From positions 744,001-808,000 of the forward strand of contig NZ_CP019434.1 of the NCBI RefSeq assembly GCF_001975725.1: a stretch of 64,000 nt of DNA, in the 5' to 3' direction. This document shows, piece after piece, positions 28,391 through 37,334 of this stretch (positions are counted from its first letter, which is position 1; each line of letters opens with the position of its first letter). This DNA is from Acidihalobacter ferrooxydans. GTDB taxonomy: Bacteria > Pseudomonadota > Gammaproteobacteria > DSM-5130 > Acidihalobacteraceae. The position numbers and the translations under genes were made by a program. The notes under the pieces were generated by a model. That model was not told the origin of the DNA. It was given only the letters and a program-made list of their open reading frames with translations, and made no database searches.

Positions 28391-30352
28391 TCAGGCTTTG
28401 CCCTGCAATTGGAGAATGACGGATTCATTTTCCAGCGTTGATGTGTCGGATGTGATCGTCTCGCCTTTGGCGATGGAGCGCAGCAGGCGGCGCATGATCT
28501 TGCCTGATCGGGTCTTTGGTAGGCCCTCGGAGAAGCGTATTTCGTCCGGTTTGGCGATCGGGCCGATTTCTTCGGCAACCCACTCGCGCAGCGTGTTGAC
28601 CATCGCCTCGGCATCGGCTCCGGTCGGGCGTTCGCCTCTGAGGATGACGTACGCAACGATGGCCTCGCCCTTAACCTCGTGTGGACGCCCGACTACGGCA
28701 GCTTCGGCGACCAGCTCGTGCGCGACCAGTGCGGACTCGACTTCCATGGTGCCGAGACGGTGGCCTGCGACGTTCAGTACATCGTCGATGCGGCCCATGA
28801 TCCAGAAGTAGCCATCGGCGTCCTTACGGGCGCTGTCGCCAGCCAGATAGTAACGGCCGTCGAACATGCCCCAGTAGGTTTTGCGGTAGCGTTCGGCATC
28901 GCCCCACACGGTGCGTAGCATCGAAGGCCAGGGTTGCTTGACGACCAGGTAACCGCCACGGTCTGGATCGGTGATCGGTTTGCCGTCCTCGTCGACAACG
29001 TCAGCCATGATGCCGGGCAGAGGGAGCGTGCAGGAACCGGGTTTGGTGGCGACAGCGCCGGGCAGTGGGGCGATCATGTGACTGCCGGTCTCGGTTTGCC
29101 ACCAGGTGTCGACGATCGGGCAGCGCTCGGCGCCAATGACGCGGTGGTACCACATCCAGGCTTCCGGATTGATCGGCTCGCCGACTGTGCCGAGCAGGCG
29201 CAGTCTGGACAGATCGTAGGCGTTGGGGAAGGCGTCGCCGAGTTTCATCAAGGCGCGAATGGCGGTCGGTGCGGTGTAGAAAACGCTGACGTTGTGTTCG
29301 GCAGCGAGTTTCCAGAACCGGCCACCGTCGGGAACGGTTGGCGCGCCTTCGTACATCAGTTGGGTCGCGCCGACGGCGAGCGGGCCATAGGCGACATAGG
29401 TGTGTCCGGTGATCCAGCCGACATCGGCGGTGCACCAGAACACGTCGTCGTCGCGCAGGTCAAACACCCATTTGTTCGTCAGGATGGCGGTCAGCAAATA
29501 ACCCGCGGAGGAATGCTGGATGCCTTTGGGCTTGCCGGTCGAACCGGAAGTGTAGAGCAGGAACAACGGGTGTTCCGAGTCGACCCATTCGGGTTCGCAG
29601 TCGCTGGACTGGCCGGCGATGGCATCAGCCCAGCTGAGGTCGCGGCCCTCGATCATGGGCACGCCGTGCTGCGTGCGCTCGAACACGATGACCCGCTCAA
29701 TACTGGGTGTGCCGTGCTCGATGGCCTTGTCTACCGCTGCCTTGAGCGGGACGATCTTGCCGCCGCGATGGCCGCCGTCCGCAGTAATGATCATGCGCGC
29801 TTCGGCGTCGTTGACGCGATCTTTGAGCGCTTCGGCGGAAAAGCCCCCGAAAACGACGGAATGGATGGCGCCGATGCGGGCGCAGGCCTGCATAGCGATG
29901 ACTGCCTCGGGGATCATCGGCATATAAATGACGACGCGGTCGCCGCGGCGGATGCCTTGTGCCTTGAGCGCGTTGGCGAATTGGCTGACGGCCGCATGCA
30001 GTTCGCGGTAGGTGTAGGTCTGCGTATCGCCGGGTTCACCCTCGAACACGATGGCGGTTTTGTCGCCGCGTTCGGCCAGATGGCGGTCGAGGCAGTTGTA
30101 GCTGACGTTCATGTGACCGTCAGCGAACCAGCGAAAATGCGGTGCCTTGCTGCGATCGAGCGTTTCGGTGAACGGCTTGTGCCAGAGAATTTCTTCGCGG
30201 GCACGTTCAGCCCAGAAGCCTTCGTAGTCATCGGCGGCCTGTCGATGCAGTTCCTTCAGGCGTTCGGGGTTGATACGCGCCTGACTGACGAAGGCTTCAT
30301 CCGGCTGGAAAAGGCGGTTTTCGTGCAGTACCGATTCGATGTTCTCGCTCAT
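28391..30352 (-). CDS. acs: Acetyl-CoA synthetase
   Basis: An AMP-forming ligase activating acetate to acetyl-CoA, for acetate assimilation at low concentration. The 653 residues match the family length. The P-loop-like motif is [16 protein letters not shown], followed by WWQTETGSH, the hinge [18 protein letters not shown], and the acetylatable lysine in [12 protein letters not shown] near the C-terminus, the usual site of Pat/CobB control. It stands alone, with a family C element touching its stop. The acetate transporter satP lies at 48.5 kb, so uptake and activation are unlinked. Confidence 0.96.
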   Translation of the reverse strand: MSENIESVLHENRLFQPDEAFVSQARINPERLKELHRQAADDYEGFWAERAREEILWHKPFTETLDRSKAPHFRWFADGHMNVSYNCLDRHLAERGDKTAIVFEGEPGDTQTYTYRELHAAVSQFANALKAQGIRRGDRVVIYMPMIPEAVIAMQACARIGAIHSVVFGGFSAEALKDRVNDAEARMIITADGGHRGGKIVPLKAAVDKAIEHGTPSIERVIVFERTQHGVPMIEGRDLSWADAIAGQSSDCEPEWVDSEHPLFLLYTSGSTGKPKGIQHSSAGYLLTAILTNKWVFDLRDDDVFWCTADVGWITGHTYVAYGPLAVGATQLMYEGAPTVPDGGRFWKLAAEHNVSVFYTAPTAIRALMKLGDAFPNAYDLSRLRLLGTVGEPINPEAWMWYHRVIGAERCPIVDTWWQTETGSHMIAPLPGAVATKPGSCTLPLPGIMADVVDEDGKPITDPDRGGYLVVKQPWPSMLRTVWGDAERYRKTYWGMFDGRYYLAGDSARKDADGYFWIMGRIDDVLNVAGHRLGTMEVESALVAHELVAEAAVVGRPHEVKGEAIVAYVILRGERPTGADAEAMVNTLREWVAEEIGPIAKPDEIRFSEGLPKTRSGKIMRRLLRSIAKGETITSDTSTLENESVILQLQGKA

Positions 30353-30501
30353 ATGCGCTGTGTCCTTTTGCGGTTTCTGTAATTCGGTCGATCCTCAGTC
30401 GATAAGCGTAGCAAAAAGTCAGCGCGACGTTTGCCGATGATCGCTGTCAGCTTGATGGATACGCTGCGCCTAAACAGCCATTGTTAATGGATGATCTTGG
30501 T

Positions 30502-31482
30502 TTAACTCCGTGCCGGGGTGTCGGATACAGGCGTATCGGTTATCGGGATGTTGATGCGTCGGGGAATTGCCGCAGGGTTCCAATGCTGTCGGGCCCAGTC
30601 AAGGAGTTCCTGCGGTTGCGCAGGGAGCAGCTCCCGGGGCGGTTCGTGACCGAGAAACGCGAGCGCGCGCCCGAGGTTGGCCGTCGGATCGCGGTTGTCG
30701 AGCGCCAGGGCATGCGTGGTCTTGCTGAGTTTTTCGCCGTTCCCGTTGACGGCGATCGGCAAGTGCAGATACCGCGGTGTTGGCAATGCCAGCAAGTGTT
30801 GCAAATGGATCTGGCGGGCGGTGGAGTCAAGCAGATCGGCACCGCGTACGATGTCGGTGATCCCCTGTGCGGCATCGTCCACGACGACGGCGAGCTGGTA
30901 GGCATAAAGGCCATCCGCACGGCGTACGACGAAGTCGCCACACACGTCCGCGAGGATTTGACGCTGCACGCCCTGTAATGCGTCAGTGAAGCCGATCGGC
31001 CGGTCGTCGGTTCGTACGCGGAGTGCGGTTTGGCGTTCCGGCTCACGCGGGCCGTTGCGGCAGGTGTTGGGATAGATCGGTCCGCATGGCCCTAGTGTGC
31101 CGCGCCGGGCGATTTCGCTGCGGGTGCAGCTGCATTCGTAGAGCCATCCATCAGTCCGCAAGGCCGCGAGGGCCTGCTCGTAGGCATCGCTACGCTGGCT
31201 CTGGTAGAGCACGGGGCCGTCCCATTCGAGGCCGTGATGTGCCAGCGTCCGCAGGATGGCGCCGGCGGCTGCGGGCCGTTCGCGCGGCGGGTCGAGGTCT
31301 TCGATGCGCAGCAGCCATTCGCCGTGTGCCTGACGTGCGCACAGAAAACTGCCCAGGGCGGCGATCAAGGAGCCGAAATGGAGTGAACCGGTGGGGGAGG
31401 GGGCGAAGCGCCCGCGATAGCTACGAGGGGTGGCGGGCACTTCGAGCGAAGCGCCCGCCGGCCTGCGCGAGGCGGCGCTCAC
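30502..31482 (-). CDS. gluQ: Glutamyl-Q tRNA(Asp) synthetase
   Basis: A truncated GluRS paralogue that attaches glutamate to queuosine at position 34 of tRNA-Asp. The HIGH-like signature is FAPSPTGSLHFGSLIAALG, the KMSKS-like loop is GEKLSKTTHA, and the zinc cysteines are C-S-C (YECSCTRSE) and PIYPNTC. The anticodon domain is absent, as expected (326 residues). Start GTG 31482 overlaps the dksA stop (GTGA), giving the conserved dksA-gluQ operon. An upstream in-frame ATG would lie inside dksA. The stop codon lies in a family A-like end (GGATGATCTTGGTTTAA, 30489-30505). Confidence 0.93.
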   Translation of the reverse strand: MSAASRRPAGASLEVPATPRSYRGRFAPSPTGSLHFGSLIAALGSFLCARQAHGEWLLRIEDLDPPRERPAAAGAILRTLAHHGLEWDGPVLYQSQRSDAYEQALAALRTDGWLYECSCTRSEIARRGTLGPCGPIYPNTCRNGPREPERQTALRVRTDDRPIGFTDALQGVQRQILADVCGDFVVRRADGLYAYQLAVVVDDAAQGITDIVRGADLLDSTARQIHLQHLLALPTPRYLHLPIAVNGNGEKLSKTTHALALDNRDPTANLGRALAFLGHEPPRELLPAQPQELLDWARQHWNPAAIPRRINIPITDTPVSDTPARS

Positions 31483-31928
31483 GCCATCTGTTTTTCCTTG
31501 ATTTCCTGCAGCGTTTTGCATTCGATGCACAGCGTCGCGGTCGGGCGGGCCTCCAGGCGGCGAATGCCGATTTCGGCACCGCAGGACTTGCAGAAACCGT
31601 AATCGCCGTTGTCGATGTCGGTCAGCGCTTCGGCGATTTTCTTCAGCAATTTGCGTTCCCGGTCGCGGGTGCGAAGTTCGAGGCTGAATTCCTCTTCCTG
31701 CGTGGCGCGGTCGGCCGGGTCGGCGAAGTTGGCAGCGTCGTTTTTCATGTGTTCGACGGTGCGATCGACTTCTTCCATCAATTCTTTACGCCAAGCCAAG
31801 AGGATTTCGCGGAAATGCTCAAGCTGAGCATCGCTCATGTACTCTTCGCCCTTTTTCAGCGTGTAGGGCGCAATGCCGGCGACAGGGGAGCGTATCGGGG
31901 TCTTGGCACTCTGTTCGCTCGTTGCCAT
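31479..31928 (-). CDS. dksA: RNA polymerase-binding transcription factor DksA
   Basis: The ppGpp cofactor that enters the RNA polymerase secondary channel. The 149 residues include the long coiled coil (LEHFREILLAWRKELMEEVD to RKLLKKIAEAL). The tip sequence DPADRAT carries the functional aspartates, and the four-cysteine zinc finger is CKSCGAEIGIRRLEARPTATLCIEC. It overlaps gluQ by four bases. The 553-bp divergent gap to the phosphatase gene contains repeats C2 and B4; dksA's own promoter should lie in 31929-32120. Confidence 0.97.
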   Translation of the reverse strand: MATSEQSAKTPIRSPVAGIAPYTLKKGEEYMSDAQLEHFREILLAWRKELMEEVDRTVEHMKNDAANFADPADRATQEEEFSLELRTRDRERKLLKKIAEALTDIDNGDYGFCKSCGAEIGIRRLEARPTATLCIECKTLQEIKEKQMA

Positions 31929-32120
31929 GGTGGTCTCTCCAGCTGGGTGATTTCGTTGTCGCGACGATTCGGTCGGATCCGGTCAAAGGGCGCATTAATT
32001 AACAGAAGGCGCCTCGCTGTGCAAGGATTAACTTCGGGATTTGCTTCAGATCTGCCTGTTTCACCCGTGGGAATCGATTGTTCAGGAATCGGAGTTTGAC
32101 ATCGTGAGTCCCTGGTTTGT

Positions 32121-32290
32121 CCAGGAGCCTGTCGGACTTGGAGGATCGAAGCGAGGCGAGTGGGGAATGGAGGCCAGTTTCACGGTCTTTTGAGGACAAT
32201 AGTGGTTCTATTCGACGAAAAAGAGCGTGGAAATGGGCCCATTATCCCATCGCCGCAGCCGATTCTTTCCAAGTCCGACAGGCTCCTAGG
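32121..32290 (+). repeat. Family C palindromic repeat, long form, copy C2
   Basis: The best-preserved long copy (170 bp). It starts CCAGGAGCCTGTCGGACTTG and ends AAGTCCGACAGGCTCCTAGG. The arms continue as GGATCGAAGCGAGGCGAGTG and CATCGCCGCAGCCGATTCTT, which are themselves partly complementary. The central insert runs about 32167-32230. Confidence 0.9.
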
Positions 32291-32324
32291 CCCGGATTTC
32301 GCCGCTCTTCACCGATCTGGCGGG

Positions 32325-32452
32325 GCTCCTGATTCTACTGGGGATCGTCTCTCAGTCGCCCGTTATCACCCCGGCGCAGTGTCTTCGAGGTTCCCTTGCG
32401 AGCCGGTGTGGCGCGATCGCAGCGCAAATTGATGACGTATCCGGGTTAGGAT
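32325..32452 (+). repeat. Family B dispersed repeat, copy B4
   Basis: Blocks are CTGATTCTACTGGGGATCG, TCTCAGTCGCCCGTTATCAC, TGTCTTCGAGGTTCCCTTGC and an end ATGACGTATCCGGGTTAGG. The right end is 30 bp from the phosphatase start. Confidence 0.65.
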
Positions 32453-32481
32453 GCGCGACCAAAACCTAAATGGAGATATTC

Positions 32482-33249
32482 ATGTCCTTGCAGGCACTGC
32501 TTTTTGATGTTGACGGAACGCTGGCCGATACCGAACGCGACGGGCACCGGGTTGCCTTCAATCAGGCCTTTGCCGAGGCAGGTCTGGATTGGGAATGGTC
32601 GGTGGCGCTGTATGGCGAGTTGCTCGCCGTTACGGGTGGCAAGGAGCGTATCCGCTTCTATCTACAACGCCATCGCCCGGACTTTGCGCGCGCCGCAGGC
32701 GATGACCTCGATACGTTTATCGCCGGGCTGCATCGCAGCAAGACCCGGCATTATCTGGCCTTGCTGGAACGCGGCGAGATACCGCTGCGCCCCGGCGTGC
32801 GCCGTCTGCTCGATGAGGCGCGCGTGGAAGGCTTGCGACTGGCGATCGTGACGACCACGACGCCTGAAAACGTTGATGTGTTGCTGCGGACCACGCTGGG
32901 CGAGGACGCGCTGGGATGGTTCGAGGTGATCGCTGCGGGCGATGTCGTGCCGGCGAAAAAGCCTGCGCCGGATATTTATCAGTATGCGCTGGAGGCGATG
33001 GGGCTGGGGCCGGAGGTTTGTCTGGCGCTGGAGGATTCCGAGAACGGCCTGCGTTCGGCTGCGGCCGCCGGGTGCCGCACGCTGGTAACGGTCAACGAGT
33101 ACACGTGTCAGCAGGACTTTAGCGGCGCGTGGCTGGTCGTCGATCAGTTCGGCGAGGCGGCTGCGCCGGCGACCGTGCTGCAGGGCGCGGCGTTGCGTGG
33201 ACCGTGTGTCGACGTGGCGTTCTTGCGCGCTGCGTTCGCGGCGCCTTAG
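32482..33249 (+). CDS. HAD-superfamily phosphatase, CbbY/GPH type
   Basis: A 255-residue haloacid-dehalogenase hydrolase. Motif I is LLFDVDGTLADTE (nucleophile and acid-base Asp), motif II is AIVTTTT, the lysine is in PAKKPAPDIYQ, and motif III is ALEDSENGL. A helical cap domain follows motif I, which is typical of subfamily IA sugar-phosphate phosphatases and phosphoglycolate/xylulose-bisphosphate (CbbY) enzymes. The substrate cannot be set from sequence; no Calvin-cycle gene is adjacent. Start 32482 follows GGAGATATTC; an in-frame ATG four codons upstream is less likely. It converges on the DUF1537 kinase with a gap of six bases. Confidence 0.88.
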   Translation: MSLQALLFDVDGTLADTERDGHRVAFNQAFAEAGLDWEWSVALYGELLAVTGGKERIRFYLQRHRPDFARAAGDDLDTFIAGLHRSKTRHYLALLERGEIPLRPGVRRLLDEARVEGLRLAIVTTTTPENVDVLLRTTLGEDALGWFEVIAAGDVVPAKKPAPDIYQYALEAMGLGPEVCLALEDSENGLRSAAAAGCRTLVTVNEYTCQQDFSGAWLVVDQFGEAAAPATVLQGAALRGPCVDVAFLRAAFAAP

Positions 33250-33255
33250 CCAGAC

Positions 33256-34587
33256 TTAGCCAGAACCTGCTGAACGGGTCAGGCGCGTGTAGACCTCTGC
33301 CAGAGCCTGCGCATCGCCGACGTTGCCGGGGAAGATGATGACGGGCAGGTTGGGGAAGCGGGGATGATCGGCCGGGCAGCGCACCACGGAACAGCCGGTG
33401 AGAATCTGTCCGAGCACCCGCGCGGTGCGCAGCGCGAGGCCGCTGGAGAGCACGTCGTTCGAGGTGATGCCGCCTTTGCTGATCAGAAAGCCGAGAGACG
33501 GTGGCAGGCCGCGCACCACGTCCATGAGGAAGGCGGACACGCGCTCGCCGAAGGCCAGTCGCGTCTGCTGGTCGGGGAAGCTCAGTTCCGTGCGGCTGGT
33601 GTAGATGACCGGGGTGAGGTGTTGCGCGTGCGCCCGGGTGGTCTGTGCGAGGGTGTCCGCCAGCAGCGCCGCGCGTTCCGGATCGATCCGGGCGACATCG
33701 ATTTCAATGGCGACGGTGCCGGGCTGTTTGAGCAGTTCAGCGAGCTGTTCGGTGGTCTTGCGCACATGCGAACCGACGATCACGGCTCCGGCGCGATGCG
33801 CGCGCACGTAGTCGGACATGGCCTCTGCCGGCACAGGTTGTGGCGGCAGCGCGGCCAGTGCGGTGATGATGCTGGCCGCGCTGCGCAGTAAAAAACGTTT
33901 GCCCTGCGCGACAACACTCAGCAACTGGCCCGCGAAACCTTCCAGGTCGGCCTGGGTTACGGCGTCCACCACGCAGCAGGTGTTGTCGTGCAGCGCGCTC
34001 AGGCGCGGCTGGAGATCGGTTTTGAGGTCGGCCAGCGTGAAGCGTTCGACTTCGGCTGCGCGAATGCGGCCACGGGTTTTTTCCTCGACGTAGTCCGGCA
34101 GGTAGCTGTGTGCATAGCCGAACACCGAGTCGCGTGCGAACTCGGTTTCGTGAACCGGTACAGGCGTTGCGTCCACGATCAGGTAGTGCACGCTGTCGCG
34201 GGTGATGCGGCCGGCTTCGACGAAGGCGGGCACGATGAAGTGCGCATCGAACGGCCCCAGTTCCGCGGCAATGACATCGGTCTCGACCGGGTAATGCCCG
34301 CGCAGGGTGGAGTCCGACCGGCTGATCAGCAACGGATTGATTGCGTGGCCGGCAGCGGCGAGTTTGGCGAGCGCACGGTTGAGGTTGCGACACACGTCGC
34401 GCGTGACTGCGGCGGCCTGCGCGCCGTCCATGCCGCGCGTGTTGGTGAGGATGAAAAACAGCGGCGAAGCATCGGTCAGCGCTGTTTTGAGCGTGTCCGT
34501 ATCCCAGCGGGTCAGCAACAGACAGCCGTGGACGGTCTGCGAGCCGGTCGGGTCGTCGTCGAGTACGATGATCCTGGTTTCTGCCAT
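33256..34587 (-). CDS. Four-carbon acid sugar kinase family protein (DUF1537)
   Basis: A 443-residue kinase of the OtnK/DtnK family. The N-terminal substrate domain has LDDDPTGSQTVHGCLLLT and SRSDSTLRGHYPVE; the C-terminal nucleotide domain has FLISKGGITSNDVLSSGL and VIIFPGNVGD. Characterised members phosphorylate threonate, erythronate or related acids and are normally linked to a PdxA-like dehydrogenase and a decarboxylase. Neither is here. The convergent HAD phosphatase is the only sugar-phosphate neighbour. A 10-bp tandem repeat (CTTAGCCAGA, 33245-33264) spans both stop codons. Confidence 0.85.
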   Translation of the reverse strand: MAETRIIVLDDDPTGSQTVHGCLLLTRWDTDTLKTALTDASPLFFILTNTRGMDGAQAAAVTRDVCRNLNRALAKLAAAGHAINPLLISRSDSTLRGHYPVETDVIAAELGPFDAHFIVPAFVEAGRITRDSVHYLIVDATPVPVHETEFARDSVFGYAHSYLPDYVEEKTRGRIRAAEVERFTLADLKTDLQPRLSALHDNTCCVVDAVTQADLEGFAGQLLSVVAQGKRFLLRSAASIITALAALPPQPVPAEAMSDYVRAHRAGAVIVGSHVRKTTEQLAELLKQPGTVAIEIDVARIDPERAALLADTLAQTTRAHAQHLTPVIYTSRTELSFPDQQTRLAFGERVSAFLMDVVRGLPPSLGFLISKGGITSNDVLSSGLALRTARVLGQILTGCSVVRCPADHPRFPNLPVIIFPGNVGDAQALAEVYTRLTRSAGSG

Positions 34588-34636
34588 GGTCGTGAGTGTC
34601 CGGGTAGGGTGAGTGCGCTGCGTGGCGAGTGATCGA

Positions 34637-35788
34637 TCACGCCTCGATGCACAGTGTCCTGATCAGTGTGCGGAGGATGGCGATGGTCTGCGCAAGCGCC
34701 GCGTGTTCGATGAATTCATTCGGCTGATGCGCCTGATCGATGCTGCCGGGGCCGAAGATGACGGTCTCGATGCCAAGCCGGGCATAGAACGGCGCTTCGG
34801 TGCCGAAGGCTACGGAGCGCGGCGGCTTGCCGCTCAGCTCGGCGAGCAGGTCGACCACGCGCGCCGCCGGCGGACTCTGGAACGCCTCGATGCCGGGAAA
34901 CAGCGCAAAGGTCTCGAAGCTCAGTTCGCTGCCACGCAATGCCTGATCGACCTGTGCATGCAGTTCGCTGCGCAGCGTGTCGAGCGACATGCCGGGCAGC
35001 GGGCGCAGATCGAAGTGCACTTCGCAGCTCGGGCAGATCCGGTTGGGGTTGTCGCCGCCGTGGATGTGGCCCAGGTTCAGCGTTGGGTAGGGCACGGCGA
35101 AGGCATCGTTGCGGTAACGACGCGTCAGATCTTCGCGCCAGTCGAGCAGCGCGCCGAGCACGCGGTGCATGCCATCCAGCGCATTACGCCCGCGGGCGGG
35201 ATCGCTGGAGTGGCCGCTGCGCCCGGTGATGCGCACCGCCTCCATGGCGATGCCTTTGTGCATATGCACCGGTTTCAGGTCGGTCGGCTCGCCGATCACG
35301 CAGTGTCTGGCGCGCGGCCGGCCAAGCTGGGTGAGCAGGCGCGCGCCGTCCATGCTGCTTTCCTCATCGGCCGTGCCGACGATGATCAGCGGGTGGCGCA
35401 GTTGCGCCGGGTCGAGGCCGCGGGCGGCCTCGATGGCCAGCGCGAGAAAACTTTTCATGTCGGCCGAGCCGAGGCCGTACAGCCGGCCGGCATCGGGGGT
35501 GAGCTTGAACGGATCGTGCCGCCACAGGCCATCGTCCCAGGGCACGGTGTCGGTGTGGCCGGAGAGAATCAGTCCGTCTTCGCCGGTGCCGAGTGTGGCG
35601 ATGAAATTGGCTTTGTTGGGGAAGTTCGTCAGCGGAATCACTTCGACGCGGAAGCCGGCGCTTTCCAGCCAACCGGCGACGCGGTCGACGAGGTCGCGGT
35701 TGCCCATGTCGAAGTCGGGCGAAACACTGCTGACTGTTGGCAGGGCGATCAGTTCGGCAAGCATCTGGTCGAGTGGCGGTGCTGGCAT
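34637..35788 (-). CDS. argE: Acetylornithine deacetylase
   Basis: An M20-family zinc hydrolase releasing ornithine from N-acetylornithine. The metal and catalytic motifs are SGHTDTVPWD (first His/Asp), GLGSADMKSFLAL (bridging Asp), TADEESSMDGA (catalytic and metal Glu), and HQPNEFIE with the last His. Start 35788 gives 383 residues, the same length as E. coli ArgE. A longer in-frame reading to 35884 would translate family C repeat sequence and is rejected. It is 33 kb from argD-argF, and transcribed alone or with the DUF1537 gene (49-bp gap). Confidence 0.95.
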   Translation of the reverse strand: MPAPPLDQMLAELIALPTVSSVSPDFDMGNRDLVDRVAGWLESAGFRVEVIPLTNFPNKANFIATLGTGEDGLILSGHTDTVPWDDGLWRHDPFKLTPDAGRLYGLGSADMKSFLALAIEAARGLDPAQLRHPLIIVGTADEESSMDGARLLTQLGRPRARHCVIGEPTDLKPVHMHKGIAMEAVRITGRSGHSSDPARGRNALDGMHRVLGALLDWREDLTRRYRNDAFAVPYPTLNLGHIHGGDNPNRICPSCEVHFDLRPLPGMSLDTLRSELHAQVDQALRGSELSFETFALFPGIEAFQSPPAARVVDLLAELSGKPPRSVAFGTEAPFYARLGIETVIFGPGSIDQAHQPNEFIEHAALAQTIAILRTLIRTLCIEA

Positions 35789-35821
35789 GGCGGCGTGTCG
35801 TGGGTTGATGAGTGAAGTTGT

Positions 35822-35986
35822 CTGGGAGCCTGTCGGACTTGGAGGATCGAAGCGAGGCGAGTGGGGAATGGAGGCCAGTTTCACGGTCTTTTGATGATGA
35901 GTGATTCTATTCGGACGAAAAAGAGCGGGGGGGACCCCTTATCCCATCGCCGCAGCCGGTTCTTTCCAAGTCTGACAGGCCCCTAG
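35822..35986 (+). repeat. Family C palindromic repeat, long form, copy C3
   Basis: It starts CTGGGAGCCTGTCGGACTTG and ends AAGTCTGACAGGCCCCTAG, with the long-form central insert (GGAGGCCAGTTTCACGGTCT, GGACGAAAAAGAGCG). One oddity is a GGGGGGGACCCC run at 35928-35939 in place of TGGAAATGGGCCC. Confidence 0.88.
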
Positions 35987-36091
35987 CATAGGCGCCAAAG
36001 ACGAAGGCGGAAAGAGGCGCATGTGCGCCGGGCGGTATGGGCGTAGCGCATTGTGTGGCAAAGGGCGCAGAATGCCGGGTTTGATGCACGT

Positions 36092-36209
36092 CCAGGTGCC
36101 TTCGGGCTTGCTGGCGGACTTGGATGAGCGTGGCGAGGCGAGTGCGGGCAGTGAGCCCATTGGCCGCTTGCTGCTGTCGATGTTTCCCAGGCCCGACAGG
36201 CCCCTGGCA
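36092..36209 (+). repeat. Family C palindromic repeat, short diverged form, copy C4
   Basis: Left end CCAGGTGCCTTCGGGCTTGC with GGCGGACTTGGATGAGCG; right end CCCAGGCCCGACAGGCCCCT. The element ends 19 bp before the GNAT/C39 gene, so it supplies that gene's 5' leader. Confidence 0.75.
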
Positions 36210-36227
36210 GGTCGATGATGATTGCCG

Positions 36228-37334
36228 ATGATCCGTTCAGCCACACTCGATGATGTCGACGCCTTGCTCGCGCTGGAGCAGGTATGCTTCGAGACCGATC
36301 AACTGACCCGCCGCCAGTTCCGCTACATGCTGACCAGGGCGCACGCCAGTCTGCTCGTGTATGAAAACGCGGGCGCGCCGGGCGCATACGTGCTGATCCT
36401 GTTCAATCGGGGCACGTCGATGGCGCGCATCTATTCGATTGCAGTGAGTCCGATCCTGCGCGGTCAGGGCGTTGGCCGGGCGCTGGTCGAGGCGGCCGAG
36501 ACTGCGGCGCGTGAAGAAGGGCGGATCAGCCTGCGTCTGGAAATCCGCCGCGACAACGTCGCCTCGCAGGCGCTGTTCCGGAGTCTGGGTTACCGCCAGT
36601 TCGGCGCTGTGGACGATTATTACGAAGATCATATGGAAGCGCTGCGCTTCGAGAAACGCCTGACGCCGACCCTGAACGTCGATCAGGTGCCGGTGCCGTT
36701 TTACGAGCAGACGCTGGACTTCACCTGCGGGCCGTCCTCGCTGATGATGGCGATGAAAACACTGCGCCCGGCGCTGGCACTCGACCGCACGCTGGAACTG
36801 CGTATCTGGCGCGAAGCGACGACCATTTTCATGACCTCCGGGCATGGCGGCTGTGGGCCGTTCGGGCTTGCCCTGTCAGCCTGGCACCGCGGTTTCGATG
36901 TGGAAGTGTTCGTCAACGAGGAGGCCGGGTTCTTTACCGATTCGGTGCGCAGCCGGATCAAGAAAGACGTGATCCGCCTGGTGCAGGAGGACTTTCTCGC
37001 CGAACTGCGCGAGCAGGGTGTGCCGTTACATCTTGAACCGCTGGATACGGCTGAACTGCGCGCGCGTTTCGAGGCCGGCGGTGTGCCCGTCGTGCTGATC
37101 AGTTCCTGGCGCATCTATGGCGAGAAATTCCCGCACTGGGTGGTGGTCACCGGCTTCGACGAGCGCTTCGTGTACGTGCACGACCCGTTCGTGGATTACG
37201 CGGCCGGCAAGACGCCGCTCGATTCGCTCAACATGCCCATCCTGCTGGAGGAGTTCGCCCACATGACCCGTTACGGACGCGCCGGCCTCAAAGCCGTGCT
37301 GATCGTCAGCCGCCGAGAGACTGCGCATGGCTGA
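36228..37334 (+). CDS. GNAT acetyltransferase fused to a C39-like cysteine peptidase
   Basis: A two-domain protein of 368 residues. Residues about 1-145 are a GNAT fold with the acetyl-CoA loop SPILRGQGVGRAL. Residues about 155-365 are a C39-like papain-fold domain with Cys167 (FTCGPSSLMM), His303 (KFPHWVVVTGF) and Asp319 (YVHDPFVD). It overlaps the RimK-like ligase gene by eight bases. The same pair is recurrent in proteobacteria and has been predicted from comparative genomics to make or trim an acetylated peptide. No product is known to me. ATG 36228 gives the GNAT N-terminus (MIRSATLDDVDAL); a TTG two codons earlier is possible. Confidence 0.88.
   Translation: MIRSATLDDVDALLALEQVCFETDQLTRRQFRYMLTRAHASLLVYENAGAPGAYVLILFNRGTSMARIYSIAVSPILRGQGVGRALVEAAETAAREEGRISLRLEIRRDNVASQALFRSLGYRQFGAVDDYYEDHMEALRFEKRLTPTLNVDQVPVPFYEQTLDFTCGPSSLMMAMKTLRPALALDRTLELRIWREATTIFMTSGHGGCGPFGLALSAWHRGFDVEVFVNEEAGFFTDSVRSRIKKDVIRLVQEDFLAELREQGVPLHLEPLDTAELRARFEAGGVPVVLISSWRIYGEKFPHWVVVTGFDERFVYVHDPFVDYAAGKTPLDSLNMPILLEEFAHMTRYGRAGLKAVLIVSRRETAHG

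Noticed and set aside
28934-30382. Long open frame of 482 codons on the plus strand
   Set aside because: It lies antisense to acs, has shadow composition and no domain motif; acs is unambiguous.
31023-32099. 358-codon plus-strand frame
   Set aside because: It is antisense to gluQ and dksA, with an Arg/Gly-rich product typical of a GC-rich shadow frame.
34613-35815. 400-codon plus-strand frame
   Set aside because: It is antisense to argE along its length, and the product is low-complexity and unlike any family.
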